DNA of 64,000 bases from Sphagnum compactum (Eukaryota > Bryophyta > Sphagnopsida > Sphagnales): contig OZ234496.1 of assembly GCA_965153455.1 (NCBI GenBank), forward strand, positions 1,860,001 to 1,924,000, in the 5' to 3' direction. Below the pieces are notes generated by a model. The model saw only the letters and a program-made list of their open reading frames with translations. It was not told the DNA's origin and did not search any database. Below are positions 11,661 through 23,440 of the stretch, one piece after another; position 1 is the first letter of the stretch, and each line of letters opens with the position of its first letter. The translations under genes were made by a program, and so were the position numbers.

Positions 11661-11716
11661 AACAACACTGGACATTTCCAAGTTTTTAGAACTTCCTTTG
11701 TTAAGGGAGTAACTAA

Positions 11717-11734
11717 TAGTTAGTTAGTTAGTTA
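11717..11734. repeat. (TAGT)n microsatellite
   Basis: Four TAGT units occur just 3' of the pogo-like relic. Confidence 0.7.
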
Positions 11735-11739
11735 ATATT

Positions 11740-13004
11740 TACTTACCTAGTTACTTTTCTAGGATTTATTAGCTAGTTTACATAGTTTTCATCACTATTT
11801 GAATTTGAATTGATCATGAGACTTTTAAAATGATCATTTTTGGGAAGACACAAGAGAACATTGAGGAGAATTCATTGTAGAACATTGAATTTTGATGGAG
11901 TGTGAAACAAGATCAGTTAGTTCTGAGCTTAGATGTGAATAGATTTCAATGAACAAAATTTATTAATATTAGTCTCATGATATTTTTTAGTCCAAAATTA
12001 AACCAGAATATAGAATAGGAATTTTGTATTTACCATTTGGCGACCATCCCAAGGCATGAATTCAGAATGGAATTCAAAGTGTTGTTTATGTCTTGTTGCT
12101 AGAATTTTTGTTTCTAAAAATTGATAGTGAAGTTTAGTTTTCATTTTTTGCATTTAAAAAAAAATCTTGATCATAAATTTTTGTTTATGAAGCATATCTA
12201 AGCAAAGTAACTAACTATGAAGATTTTTTTCTAATGCATAGGTTTGTTTAGATTTGAAATAGAATGTGGAAATATGGAATATAGAATTATAACTAGAAGT
12301 CTGAGGAGACAAATAGATCAAGTTATAGTACATAAACAAGTGGAAAATGGCAATGCCACAAACAAGAATTTGAGTGCAAATTAGATAGATCAGCAATTTA
12401 TAACACCTAAAAAAGTTTCTGAATCAGAACAGAGACATCCATGGATAGAAAAAAAACTTGCAAGCCTCAGAACGCCTCAAGTAACACCCATAATTTCTCG
12501 TGAAATGTAAATTGGTGAAGTATAAAGGCACACCAACAATCTGCAATGAAATTTCAAGAGAAAAGAACGTTAGATTGAAAATGCAGACTCATAGGATAAG
12601 TTAAACAAAAAAGTCGAGAATATGGACCTCAACAAGGAGTTATGCTAGAGTGAACATGTTTAACGCAGTAACATGACTATGATTTTTTAATTCATGAGAA
12701 AGAACAGAGACTCAATAAGTTAAAAAGGGAGGAAATAATACCAAGGTACATATCTACTTCACCACCTTACTATCGACAAGAATATGAAAATGAAAAGATT
12801 GAAGAAAAATTCAGAATTTTGAACCTCAACTTCATTATTTGGTTGAACAAAAAGTCGCAACTCAGGGCATCAAAATGTCCAAAAGGGTTGAGCTGGTATT
12901 TATAGCCTAACAAGAAACTGTAATCTTACCAAAAATAGAACAAACAATAGCAAAAGGCATACATGCGGCTGTTAGAATAAGGTATAGTGAACCCAAACTT
13001 AATC
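11740..13004. other. No gene recognised
   Basis: AT-rich sequence with only short open frames and no repeat or motif that I can support. Confidence 0.4.
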
Positions 13005-13009
13005 AACAA

Positions 13010-13923
13010 TGTCGTAACCCTAACCTTGGGTTCATGACCAAAGCAAGGGCTTATAAAGGTGCAGCCCAAGAGTGAATCCCAGGAGTCACATTTCAGGCTC
13101 CTGCGAGTGTAGGAGAATGTGAGGGAATGAACTCCCACACTCCCAAATGAACTCCCACTTTGGGAGTTGGAGTTCCGATGGACTCCCGAATCTTTGGAGA
13201 GTAATTGCAAGAGTCAAAACTCATTGTATTGAGGAGTTTTTTATACTATTGGAAAGCTTTTAGAACTTAGATGTTTAAAATGGGCTCGCATGACCCATTT
13301 GGATGCTTGAAACACAAGTTATGGCCAAAAGAAAGGCCAAAAGTCAAACTGTCAATTTGACTCTCGAGCACTAAAAGTCAGGAATCGCTCTGATTTACTT
13401 ACGTGCAGGTGGTGTGCCACATATCTTTGGAAAGATCTCAATGAGGGTTACAACTTTTCCTTAGGCCTCACCTCAATCAGAGGTCTGCACAAAGAGTTAT
13501 TGGCCTCCAAAGTTGTGGGAATCCCAATTTCGAGAATTTTGGGACTCCAACTTGGGAGTCCCGAGACAAAATGACATTTGGGTGTTGGCCCCGTGGCCAG
13601 GCACAGAGAATACTATAAGGGGGAAGGTGGTGGCTTCCCCCAAGTCCAGGCGTGGTGAGTCTTATGAGTCCATGTTTGCCCATGGCTCGTCCATGCACCA
13701 AAAGTGCTCCAATTATGCACTAACCAACTTGTTTGATTTGCGCGAGTCCATGTGAATAATTGACCCGCTTGTCACTCGTGCTAGTCCTCATCCCGGAACT
13801 CTAGCACACCCCTCTACCCCCGAAATGTTGTGAATCAGGGAGCGTACCCTAACTCCTTATCCTTCCGTTGTTTTCACATTTGGACTCACAGTTGAGTTTA
13901 TTAAGGAGCTCGGGGGTGCGTCA
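13010..13923 (+). mobile_element. Solo LTR, copy A of a three-copy family
   Basis: The 914-bp unit starts TGTCGTAACCCTAACC and ends GGTGCGTCA, the TG...CA form of an LTR. It is flanked by the perfect 5-bp direct repeat AACAA at 13005-13009 and 13924-13928. The same sequence recurs at 54874-55939 and, inverted, at 56960-57858. No primer binding site follows and no second LTR lies near, so this is a solo LTR left by LTR-LTR recombination. A TATAAA at 13052-13057 may be the promoter. Family-wide blocks include AAAATGGGCTCGCATG, AAGTTATGGCCAAAAGAA and GGGGGAAGGTGGTGGCTTCC. Confidence 0.9.
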
Positions 13924-13928
13924 AACAA

Positions 13929-14308
13929 AGTGGAAACATTATTAGAAGAGTTCCAAGGGATTGGAGCAGAAGGATCCATAGTGCGAATTGAGTTCCAAAA
14001 CCTAACCATCCATGTTGCACATACTGCCATCAAATTGGACATCAAATCAATGAATGTCCATTTATTGAAAATAATGTGAGGCAAGGATTTGTTGAACATT
14101 TCCAAAATCTGAATCTAGAACCTACAAGAACATAAGACCATGGAAATTTTGAGCCAAAGGACTTTTACCATGAAAAGGTCAAAATTCTAAATAGACTCAA
14201 AGAACAAATCTAAAGAAACAACAGAATGGAAATGAGAGCTTAAACTGTGGTTAGTTACTTTCAATCTATCAAAGGGGACCACCAAGAATGCCCACCATGT
14301 GGTATTAT
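13929..14308. other. Flank of solo LTR A
   Basis: An open frame without a start codon runs from inside the LTR end to about 14080 and matches nothing I know. Otherwise nothing is recognised. Confidence 0.35.
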
Positions 14309-15760
14309 CACTAGAAGAAATTTGGATAAATGACTACATTTTTAGTTGAAAAAAAACAACTACAAACCCTAAAGTCACCTTGGACAAGTGGCAAAAAACA
14401 ACAAGTTGAAAAAAAACTCCACATGGCATGTACAATCACACCAATAGTCGCATATCACTTGTGATTACATGAATTATTCATCCATTGATTAGTCATAGGA
14501 CTATGCAATTATGTAATACGATTACATAAAATATTGGGCAAGTTTTTTTAAATAAATTTAATTTAAAAGATTTAATATAATTTTTAATCAAATATATTAT
14601 ATAAATAATGCAATATTTATAAAATTAATGCAATATAATAATTCGTATTATTGGTAATTTCATAATTTTTCATCCTATGAATTGTTGACACGTGCCACTA
14701 TCTAGTTATTTTAAAAATCTCATTTAAGTAGTTAGGTAGGCCACATAATCTAGGTACCTAGGTGGGCCTAAGTAGGCACCTAGGTTAAGTAGCCTAGTTA
14801 TGTAGGGTATATATGGTCAACATACCATCGTTGACCACAACTGTCACTTGTGAAATTTGATCCTTAAACCCCAAGGATGGATATGAACTCCTTATTCATC
14901 AAACCACTTAACACTTGATGTGAAAATAGTAGGATGCAATTTATTTCATCCATATTTGATTTTAAACATTGCATAAACATCAAATTTGATATTTCGTATC
15001 TTGTTTATATTTGTCCAAATGGAAAAATTAAAAGTTTAGTTTCAAATTATTTTCAATGATGTAAATGATCAAATATATTTTTCTTCAATACATTAATAAT
15101 TTGAATAATTTTTTTAAAAATTTGTTAAATTGAATTACATTTCAATGGCGATTCATTGGAAAAAAATAATTCAAACACGTGATTCATAAATGGAAAATAT
15201 CTTATGGCTAATCTTCAATAATAAATAAATGAATAATCTATTGCCCACATTTTAATCTTTCATTTCATTAAAAATGTATATACAATGTGATTATAATATA
15301 TCATGATTTTAATTAATTCACATATAATTTTTACAAGTGTATTATATATCAATCACATTTCAAAATATATATATATTTAAAAATATTATTTATATTATTT
15401 ATGATGTATAATAACTTTTTGTATTCAAAATTTAATCCTTTTAAAAATAATTCTAAATAATTAATGAATTTGATGGAATTTTAAAGTCTATAGTTTCAGA
15501 AATTATATATATATTATGATCAAATACATGATATATTTCTTAGACATCTTAAACCTCTATTGATGGCAAAATATGTCATATTTGATTATGATTATAATAT
15601 GTTGTAATTTTACCAACAAACAATTAAACACAAGTTGATTATCAAAATATTTTAATTTTGAAGTTGTCACATATGTTATAATCATCAAGACCTATTGTAA
15701 ATGGAAAAATTATTGAACCCCAATTGTCCAAACAATTATGACTAGTTGCAAAAGTAATTA
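14309..15760 (+). mobile_element. CACTA-like fragment, left end only
   Basis: The left end reads CACTAGAAGAAATTTGG, followed by ACTACATTTTTAGTTG. This resembles the left end of the complete element at 22798 (CACTAGAAGAAAAACATG, then GACTAG and TTTAGTCGC). The next part holds an ACACGTGCCAC block and a TAGGTAGG/GGTACCTAGG block at 14690-14810, in the same order as in the 22798 element, then long AT-rich DNA. No inverted right end was found, so the right limit is a guess. Confidence 0.5.
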
Positions 15761-15949
15761 GGTTTTCATCCATCCAACGATCCATTTAATATTGGATGAA
15801 ATTTTTTGTCAAGATCGTAAAGGATAATCTCCAAAACTTTACATTTGTTTTCCTATTGCGTTTTGAAAAAAAATGATTTTACGAATTTGAAAATAAACAA
15901 AATGCAGAATGAACAAGAAGTCAAACAAATAAATAGACATACCAGGCAG

Positions 15950-18480
15950 ACATATGTCATGATGCCTCCCCCAAAGATGGTAAAGCAAACCATGCCATTA
16001 CATATAATGGGCTCCAAAATTTTTGCAAGGGCTTCAAGGCAGATTTCATTTCTATAAAGTCGCCTATCCTCAGCAGAAGTGGACACTACATTTTCAATGA
16101 TCAACGGGAGTTTCTTGCTCCCCAAAATATAACTTGCACCAACTTCCCGACCCTTTTGATTAAAGGTAGATATAATAAAACACATGCTCCCTCATAAGGC
16201 TTGGGAGAGAGATTGGAACCTTTCCAATTCCTGCCATGTAGTGTCCAAACTCGAACCACATCTTTGTGATAAATGTTGATTTCATGGCGATGGTGAAAAA
16301 AAACTTGAAAGATGCCCAATCACATAGGCAGATAACCACCTTTGGAGTGACCTTTGCATTGAACAAAATGTTTAGAAATGATTCCTAGTCTGGGCCTTTC
16401 CACACTACATGAACCTTTTTAATTGTGTGCGCAGTGGAGAAAACAATGAAAGTGTTTATACTGTCTCCTGCAAGAAAGAAGCTAAGTCCATTTTGTTAAT
16501 AACATCTAGAAGCTCCACCATGTCATTGACCTTGTCATACATATAATGGGTGTCCAAAAGAATGGACTCTGTTGCAATTCCTTTTGGAGCAATGCTTTCT
16601 ATCCACCTTTTCAATGCAGTTTTGAAACTTGTAGGTAGTGTCTCGTTGAAGGGGTTCAATCTCATTTGTTTGGTATAAAACTTTTCATTAAGCTCAAAGT
16701 CTAAAATTGATAACATCATTTTATCAAGCTTGTGCTTTAGCTTCTTCTCTCTCCATGCCTCATTAGAATGTGGCTTCTAATTATTGGCAATTGGCTTTGG
16801 AAAACCAAAATGGATCATAATTTCATTTTGGATGACCGCCTTTCTCTTCATTGTTTGGTAAACTCGTACATTGACTTCAAGTTAGGTCATTTTCTACCCT
16901 TCGCTGGTCGATCACGAATAGTTATTGTCTTGGAGAAAAGACCTGGAGCCAACTTCTCCAGTTGCTTTTCTTTCAAATTCGAAAGGCAGCCAAAAGCTAA
17001 ATTTTCGATCAGCGTTGGATGACAAATTAGCACATTTCTAGTCTTGTCCAAAATGTTACAATTTTACCATTCACCAAAAACCATCTCCCATAGGTGGAAA
17101 ACCAGGTTTGAAAAAAGGAAAATATTCAGGCATTCCTTGGTAGATTCAATGTTGAACACATGTTTCAACATCTCCTCAAATTGTTGTATGATAACAAAAA
17201 AAAACAATTAGGAATGATCGCAGATAAATCTTCAACACTAAAATTACTTCCTGAAATGAAAAGAGAGAACTTACTTTGTATTTTTCATTGTGACACATGG
17301 AGCCATCCATATTTGGGGTAGGCTTGTCATATGAAGTCCAAATTCAACATGCATGTGACAGGCTTTCGCGGTACAACAGTTTCATTGACAGGTTGCAATC
17401 CTTGTTTAAAATTTTTGACATCCTAACGATTTTTACAAAATCCAACTCCCACACAACGATGATTTTGAATGTACTGAACTTGTCCAAGACACCTTGTGCA
17501 ATGTTGGGGTCCTCCACTAGCTCTTGATTGTCAACAATGGAATAGATATTGCAAAAAATTTAAATGTTATAATATAACACACAAAAGACTAACCTTTGCA
17601 ACAACAATTGTGTGCTCCCCACCAATAATCAAAAATTGAAAGTTTTGAATGTCCTCCCACTTCTTGGGACAATGTGGAAGAATGTAGTTTGGCCTTTCCA
17701 AGTCTTTCGGAATGGCGAATATTGGGACCTTAATGTCAAATTTGTTGTACACAATAATTCACGTCTTGATTTCATTTACATACTGTCTAGAAATAGGACG
17801 GTAAACAATCTCTAGTGGCGTCCTCTTAAAACAGTTGACGAGTAGATTCTCACCTTGGACTAGGGAGAAACAAGGGGGAAACAAATTTGCATACTCCTTG
17901 CTAATCGTTGTGTCCTTTATGCGGCACTCAATAAGGTCGAAGCCTTTAGCCTCCTTGCCCATTACAATTTGCCCCAATATTATTTTTTTGTTTGCTTTTA
18001 TTTCCTCCTTCTGTGGCCATTTTGTATTGGAGCTCTCAACCATTGTTGTAGTGTGTTGAGAACCTCCTTGGGAATCTCTTGTGGTGTCCTCCCTTTCCAA
18101 TTCTATGAGCTCCTTGAATTCAATCCACTTCTCAACGACAACCTTAGCATCAAGGTCTTTAATTTCTTTCACCTTGAACCCTTTCTCTGCGTTGGTTGGA
18201 GCAAGTGTGTTGTCCAGTTTTTTTCCCAAGCACACAAGTCCAACTAGTTGTTTCTTGCATGGATCCTCCAGAAACATAATCACATCATCCGGAGATGGTG
18301 CCCACCATTCCATATCATGGATTGTCAAATTATGTTTCCGTTCCATTTTTTCAAAATAGAACTAGAATGGTGGAACTTGACACTCCACCAACTTGATTGC
18401 CCAAGAGTCAATATTTTCTAAGAGCTCCCAAATGCTAATTGTTGCCTCTGGATGGTGGATGTGAGACCCAAGATTTTTTC
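15950..18480 (-). pseudogene. Multi-exon pseudogene with a ParB-like G-G-E-H motif
   Basis: Read on the minus strand from 18480. An open frame encodes ATISIWELLENIDSWAI, a TAG (complement of 18362-18364), then 18346-17594 with HDMEWWAPSPDDVIMFL, an acidic linker, LEIVYRPISRQYVNEI, a TGA (17759-17761) and FQFLIIGGEHTIVVAK. The P-I...V-x-E-I plus GGEHT pattern resembles the ParB/sulfiredoxin fold; this is inference. A GTTAGT donor follows AAAG at 17593 and an acceptor AG precedes LVEDPNIAQGVLDKF at 17520, giving a 73-bp intron that keeps the frame. Further pieces: FSTFKIIVVWELDFVKI, and 16719-16456 (WIESIAPKGIATESILL). Another frame at 16380-16160 (FGHYMAGIGKVPISLPSLM) seems to continue it. Function unknown; probably a transposon-borne or amplified gene. 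Confidence 0.5.
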
Positions 18481-18544
18481 CCACCACCTTCATGAGTAGA
18501 AGAGGGATATATTTACAATGAAGGAAAATTGTTTGTTAAATATT

Positions 18545-19460
18545 TCGTATTTTTCTACACGAGATTGCCAAGCGGCCACTGGGTGATATCGCATTTTTTT
18601 TCTATGTGAAATTGCCCAACGACCACAGGGTGATATCGCGTTGTTTTTTCTATGCAAGATCACCTAGCAACTACCAAGCGATATCACATTGTTTTTTTTA
18701 CGCGAGATCGCTTGGTGACCGCTAGGTGATATCATGTTTTTTTCTACGCAAGATCACTTGGTAATCACCACGCGATATCATTTTCTTTTTGGCATGAAAT
18801 CACCTAGTGTCCACCAAGTGATATTGTGTTCTATTTTTTGTGTGAAATCACCTAGTGTCCACCAAGTGATATCGTGTTCTATTTTTTGTGTGAAATCACC
18901 TAGTAACCACCAAGTGATATCTTGCTATTTTTCTATGTGACATCACCTCATGGCCACCAAGTGATATCGCGCTGATTTTTCCACGCGACATCGCCTAGGG
19001 GTTGCCAAGTGATATTGTGTTATCTTTTCAATGCAATATCGCCTAGTGGCCATTAGGCAATATCGTGCTTTTTTTTTCATGGAGTTGTTTGGCGGCCACC
19101 AGGTGATATTGCGTTTTTTTGCATGAAATCGCCTAACAGCCGCCAAACGATATCATGCTGTTTTTTTTGGGTGACATCACCTAATGGCTGGTAGGGGATA
19201 TCACATTATTTTTTTGTGTGTGACATTACCTAGCGGTCGCCAAATGATCTCGCGTTGTTTTTTTAATGTGAAATCATTTGCTAGTTGCTAAACGATATTT
19301 CACTTTTTTTTTACATGGAATCACCTAATGGCCGCTAGGTGATATCACGTTTTTTTTTTTTCGTGAAATCACATAACGGCCGCTAGTCGATATTGCGTTG
19401 TTTTGTTTTTGCGAAAAATTACCTAACGGCCATTAAGCAATTTCACATTTTAGTGAGAGA
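18545..19460 (+). repeat. Minisatellite, period about 47 bp, roughly 19 units
   Basis: Each unit contains a T-rich spacer, a (C)GAGATCGCCTAG-like segment, then GGCCACCAAGTGATATC. The GATATC word falls at 18585, 18632, 18680, 18728, 18774, 18820, 18868, 18916, 18963 and 19011, so the spacing is 46-48. Units are diverged, and weaker copies without the GATATC continue to about 19610. Within each unit CCTAGTGGCCACCAAGTG is close to its own complement, so single units can fold. The array lies immediately upstream of the minus-strand pseudogene that ends at 18480. Confidence 0.9.
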
Positions 19461-19656
19461 GTAATTTTTAATGGCCTAACGATTGCCAGGCAATTCAATG
19501 TCTATTTTATAACGAGATGGAAATCCCCTTGCAACCACCACGCAATTTCCCATTCCCAATGAGAGAGGAAGGCTAATCACCTAACAGTCGACATGCGATT
19601 TTCTTTCCTCACTTTAGTAAGAGGGAAATGCCCTTTTTTTTATTGAGACAAGGATA

Positions 19657-19672
19657 AAGACTTGCAAGTCTT
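19657..19672. other. 16-bp perfect palindrome
   Basis: AAGACTTGCAAGTCTT equals its own complement. The identical 16-mer recurs at 48580-48595. Confidence 0.9.
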
Positions 19673-20489
19673 AAATAATGTTTAGTGAGGTGTTTTGAAA
19701 GCTTACAAAGTTTCTACAGCCATGATTTCATGTTGCACAAATTTGCTATTAGTGATGACAATGAGGTGATGAGGAGTTTCATGTGCAAGTCTTTTTGTTT
19801 GTGTCAAAAATTATCTATTTGCTTGAATCTGCTGAAGAGGAAAATATTGTGTGGTTTAAAAGAGAACAAAGGCATCACAGATCTAAAAAGCTAGTTGAGG
19901 TTCCCTCACCCACTCAAATATATGCACAATGACATTAATACATATATGGAGACAAACAAAGAATGAAAAAATAAAATGATTACATTGAACAATATGCCAT
20001 AAGTGACTACTAAGGAATGACATATATTTTTCATACTTTTTAGAGAAACACAAAGAAAGGTATAGACAAAATAATATATATTTTGTAAGAATAGAGAAAT
20101 CTCCATTCTCACGATGAAGGAAAAATTAGCAAGGTTAGTAGCTTGTCAGGAAGCCATCGAAACAACGAAAGATAAAACAAAACAAAAAAAAACCCCGATG
20201 GGAACAAAAGTGTTAATCTCACACTTGTTCAGGGACCATCAATAGTAGTATGTATGATACAACTTCCCCTTGACTTGATGAGCTCCCTATGTACAGTGGT
20301 AAAGGCTAGTGACAAGCATCAACCTACAAATTGAATCTTTACTGCAATTTTTGAACAAAAGGGAATACTCAACCATACTACTAGTTAGCAACAAACGACA
20401 ACAACAAGGACATGAAAAAAAACCAAAAATTGATAGACACAAAGATAATGAATTATTGAGAGTTGAAAAGACTACGACAGACAAAGTCA
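19673..20489. other. No gene recognised
   Basis: Short open frames only, with no motif. Confidence 0.4.
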
Positions 20490-20685
20490 TGTAGGGAAAT
20501 AGAAATAGAGAGATTGAGAGAGATATAGGGGATAAAAGAGATATTGATGGAGATAGAGTTGAAGAGAGTGAGGTACACAGAGACAGGGAAAGAAATAGAG
20601 AAAGAAATAGATGAAAATAGAGAAGGTGTTTGAAGGGAGATAGAAATAGACATGGAGGTGCAACCGAAAAAAAACAGAGGTAGAA
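20490..20685 (+). repeat. Purine-rich GA/GATA low-complexity tract
   Basis: The plus strand is almost all A and G with scattered T (GAGAGAGATA, AAATAGAGAAAG). The Ser/Ile/Leu-rich open frames on the minus strand here are an artefact of this composition. Confidence 0.85.
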
Positions 20686-20875
20686 ATTCAAGTCATGATG
20701 CTAATAAAAGAAGAGAGACAAGATCACAAAGACATAGTGAGGGTGGAAAAGTGAAAGAAACAAATGCATAAGCAAAAACGAGGAATCATGCGCGGCAAGA
20801 AGAACAATGAATGATTGAAAATAGATTGCATTGGAATATAGACTCTAAAACCTAAGAATAGGTGAACAGAAAATG

Positions 20876-21445
20876 TAGAGAACACTTGAAAAGGCTTGAT
20901 GAAGTTGTAGAAAAATCTAACACGACAATGAGTGCAATCATAACCTTATGAAAATCGCTCACAAAATGACAAACCATCACTTTCATCACGAATGACAATG
21001 ACAAGCTACCATGATTACCCATGGAGTTCATTAGCTCCCAATAGTGGGTGTATATAAGCATAAAATAATCTTCCCAAAACCCAAAAACTTGGGCAAACCA
21101 TTATACACAATTTGCGTCTTGAGTTTTTGTTGCCTTTAATTGGCATGGATCACTTGAAAATGTTTGATGAAGTTGCAAAAAATTCTCCACATCAACAATT
21201 AAAGGTAACACAACAATGAGTGCAGTCATAACCTCATGAAAGATGCCCACAAAGTGACAGACCCATCACCTTCATCACAAACAACAATGACAAGCTCCCA
21301 TGACTACCCATGGAGTTCCTCAACTCCCAACAGTGGGTGTAGATAAGCATAAAATAATCTTCCCAAAACCCAAAAACTTGGACAAACCATTATACATAAT
21401 CTGCGTCTTGAGTTTCTATTGCTTTTAATTGGCACAAAACTTTTG
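20876..21445 (+). repeat. Tandem direct duplication, unit about 280 bp
   Basis: The stretch from about 20880 (AACACTTGAAAA) to 21145 is repeated from about 21150 (ATCACTTGAAAA) to 21440. Shared blocks are CAATGAGTGCA, CATAACCT(T/C)ATGAAA, CCCATGGAGTTC, CAGTGGGTGTA-like, ATAAGCATAAAATAATCTTC and AAACCATTATACA. The second copy has a small insertion near its start. Confidence 0.85.
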
Positions 21446-21483
21446 AAAATGCACAGAGACGCTTATGCAAAAAAATTATAAAT

Positions 21484-21690
21484 CACTACGGCAAAATGTA
21501 ACATTTACAACTACATTTGTGACTACATTTGTAGTCATTTATGCCATTTGCGACTACACGCAACTACACAACTACATAGTCCAAATAACCACGTTGTAAA
21601 TGCCATTAGTTGCAAGCATGCCCATAATCGCAACAACCACTAGCAACTAGGCCCTTCATGACTATAGTTGTAAATGCCACACTCATGGAT
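21484..21690 (+). mobile_element. CACTA-like terminus with subterminal repeats
   Basis: It begins CACTACGGCAAAATGTAAC, close to the complemented right end of the 22798-26220 element (CAAAATGTAACCACTCC). GACTACA and CAACTACA-type words then recur at short intervals, as in CACTA subterminal regions. No matching second end was recognised. 21700-22080 holds nothing else I can name. Confidence 0.5.
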
Positions 21691-22079
21691 ACACATCCAA
21701 CAACATAAAATGATCAACAAGGGTTGTTAGATTGAGAAATATTATAAACATTAAACAAATTCCGGTCACTACATAACTGCCACTTGGACGACAGATTTCT
21801 CACAATTGCATCTCCCTTTCACATTACACACATGGAGCAACATTGGCATTTCGGTTCAACTAACCTATGGATGCCACATGGCAATAAATGGGCAAATAAA
21901 TAAGTGCCACAAGTCACATTTTCAACAATGTATCTAACCAATGTCACAAAAATGTGAATACATCCCACCAATTATAGCATGCCACATGGTAGCTTGGTAA
22001 TGCCACTTAATTGTAATTTCTTTCAAAACCTTTTAATTGAAACTAATCAAAAAAATGCCATGTGTCCACCTCAACACAT

Positions 22080-22640
22080 CATTCGTTAGGGTTAGGGTTA
22101 GGGTTTTATTGCGAATACTCACGAATGGCCACATGATGACTCTTGGTTTCATGGACTTTTTTAAAAAATATTTGAAAAACAAATTAGGGTAAAGAGTCTA
22201 GGCGAAACGAATATAATGAGGGCATGTGGTAACCATCTATTATGTTTATGGTTTAGATGGATGGTACAGATAGGTGGCACGTGGCATTATGAGACAATTA
22301 GACAAAAAATGGAACAATGATATACGATAAGGTTAGGGTTTCCTAGGGACCAATTGTTAACAGCCATGTGGCAGCCTTTTAGAGTATGGAAATAAGGTTA
22401 GGGTTTTAAAGGATTAATTGTTGAATGCCATATGGCAGTTGTAGAGAGCATCAAAATAGGGTTAGGGTTTTAAGCGGGTGGAAATTGGGTTAAGGTTTCT
22501 ACGATGGAACCAATTGTTTGCTGCCATGTGGCAGTCATAGAAAACATGGAAATAAGGTTAGGGTTTAAAGGGTGGACTAATGTTTACATGCCATGTGGCA
22601 GTTGTAAAAAACATGAAAATAGGGTTAGGGTTTATGTAAA
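22080..22640 (+). repeat. Minisatellite with embedded telomere-like motifs
   Basis: GGTTAGGGTTTT words (plant telomere repeat TTTAGGG) occur as a short run at 22087-22110 and then once per unit at 22331, 22396, 22460, 22489 (variant), 22556 and 22623. The typical unit is 64-67 bp and also carries TGCCATGTGGCAGT(T/C)GTAGA and ACATGGAAATA. GCCATGTGGC is itself a 10-bp palindrome. This is a dispersed telomere-like motif in a tandem repeat, not a telomere. Confidence 0.8.
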
Positions 22641-23204
22641 TGGTTCATCAGATGCCATGTGTCCATTTCATATGCTTCCATATAATTTAGGGTGTGCATA
22701 ATTTGAAATAATTTAGATATTGAGGACTTTTAGTGCAATGGGAAAAGGCCATGTGGCTACATATGATTTGTTGAAAATTAAGGTTTCAAATTGCTTACAC
22801 TAGAAGAAAAACATGTATTTTCGACTAGTCTTTGTGACTAAATTTTAGTCGCAAGAGACATTTTGCAACTAAAATCCCTTTAATTGCCTAAGACAAGTCG
22901 CATGTGATAAACTAGTCGCAAATGACAAAGGGTATTGTATGAAAGAAAAAGTCAACAAATACATTTCATCCTTTGACTCCATTGTATACGTATTGTCACA
23001 TGCGACTAAGATGCAACTATTTTGGTCACAATTGAGGGCAAATGATGTGTTGCCACGTGTCTTAATATCTGATTATAAAATATAATAATAATTATTATTT
23101 TGAAATAATCTAGGACGTTCAATTCAAATACTTGGATGATCTTATATTATGACACGTGGCCCAATGTAAGTATGTCACGTGGCATTAAAAAATTAAATAA
23201 AAAT

Positions 23205-23440
23205 ATTAATATTAGGTTGGTAGGTACTTGGGTAGGTACATAAATAGGTGCCTACAAACCTAGGCTACATACTAACCTACCTACTTAGGTTTAAAAATAA
23301 GTAGGTAGGTTTTACGTTCCTAGGTTAAATACCTACTCATATAGGTAGGTATTTAAGTAGGTAGGTACATAGGTCAACCTAGGTGGGTAGGTCAAATTAG
23401 GTACCTACCTAGCTAGGTAGATAAGTAGGTTAGGAAGGTA
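23205..23440. repeat. AGGTAGGT/ACCTACCT low-complexity block
   Basis: Imperfect (AGGT)n and (ACCT)n tetranucleotides alternate, so the block can fold on itself. A shorter similar block at 14690-14810 occupies the same relative place in the fragment at 14309. Confidence 0.8.

Noticed and set aside
15950-16380. Assignment of the last exons of the ParB-like gene to a DNA methyltransferase
   Set aside because: I considered it because of the context, but no (D/N/S)PP(Y/F) or SAM-binding motif is visible, so no function is claimed.
16768-17022. Plus-strand 84-codon open frame
   Set aside because: It overlaps degraded exons of the minus-strand pseudogene and is probably its shadow.
18545-19460. 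CRISPR-like regular spacing
   Set aside because: The whole 47-bp unit is repeated and diverged, including the spacers; there are no unique spacers and the setting is eukaryotic. It is a minisatellite.
20287-20691. Long minus-strand Ser/Leu/Ile-rich open frames
   Set aside because: They arise from the GA/GATA purine tract on the other strand; composition alone explains them.
22087-22110. True telomere or chromosome end
   Set aside because: Only about three tandem telomere words occur, surrounded by unrelated sequence on both sides.
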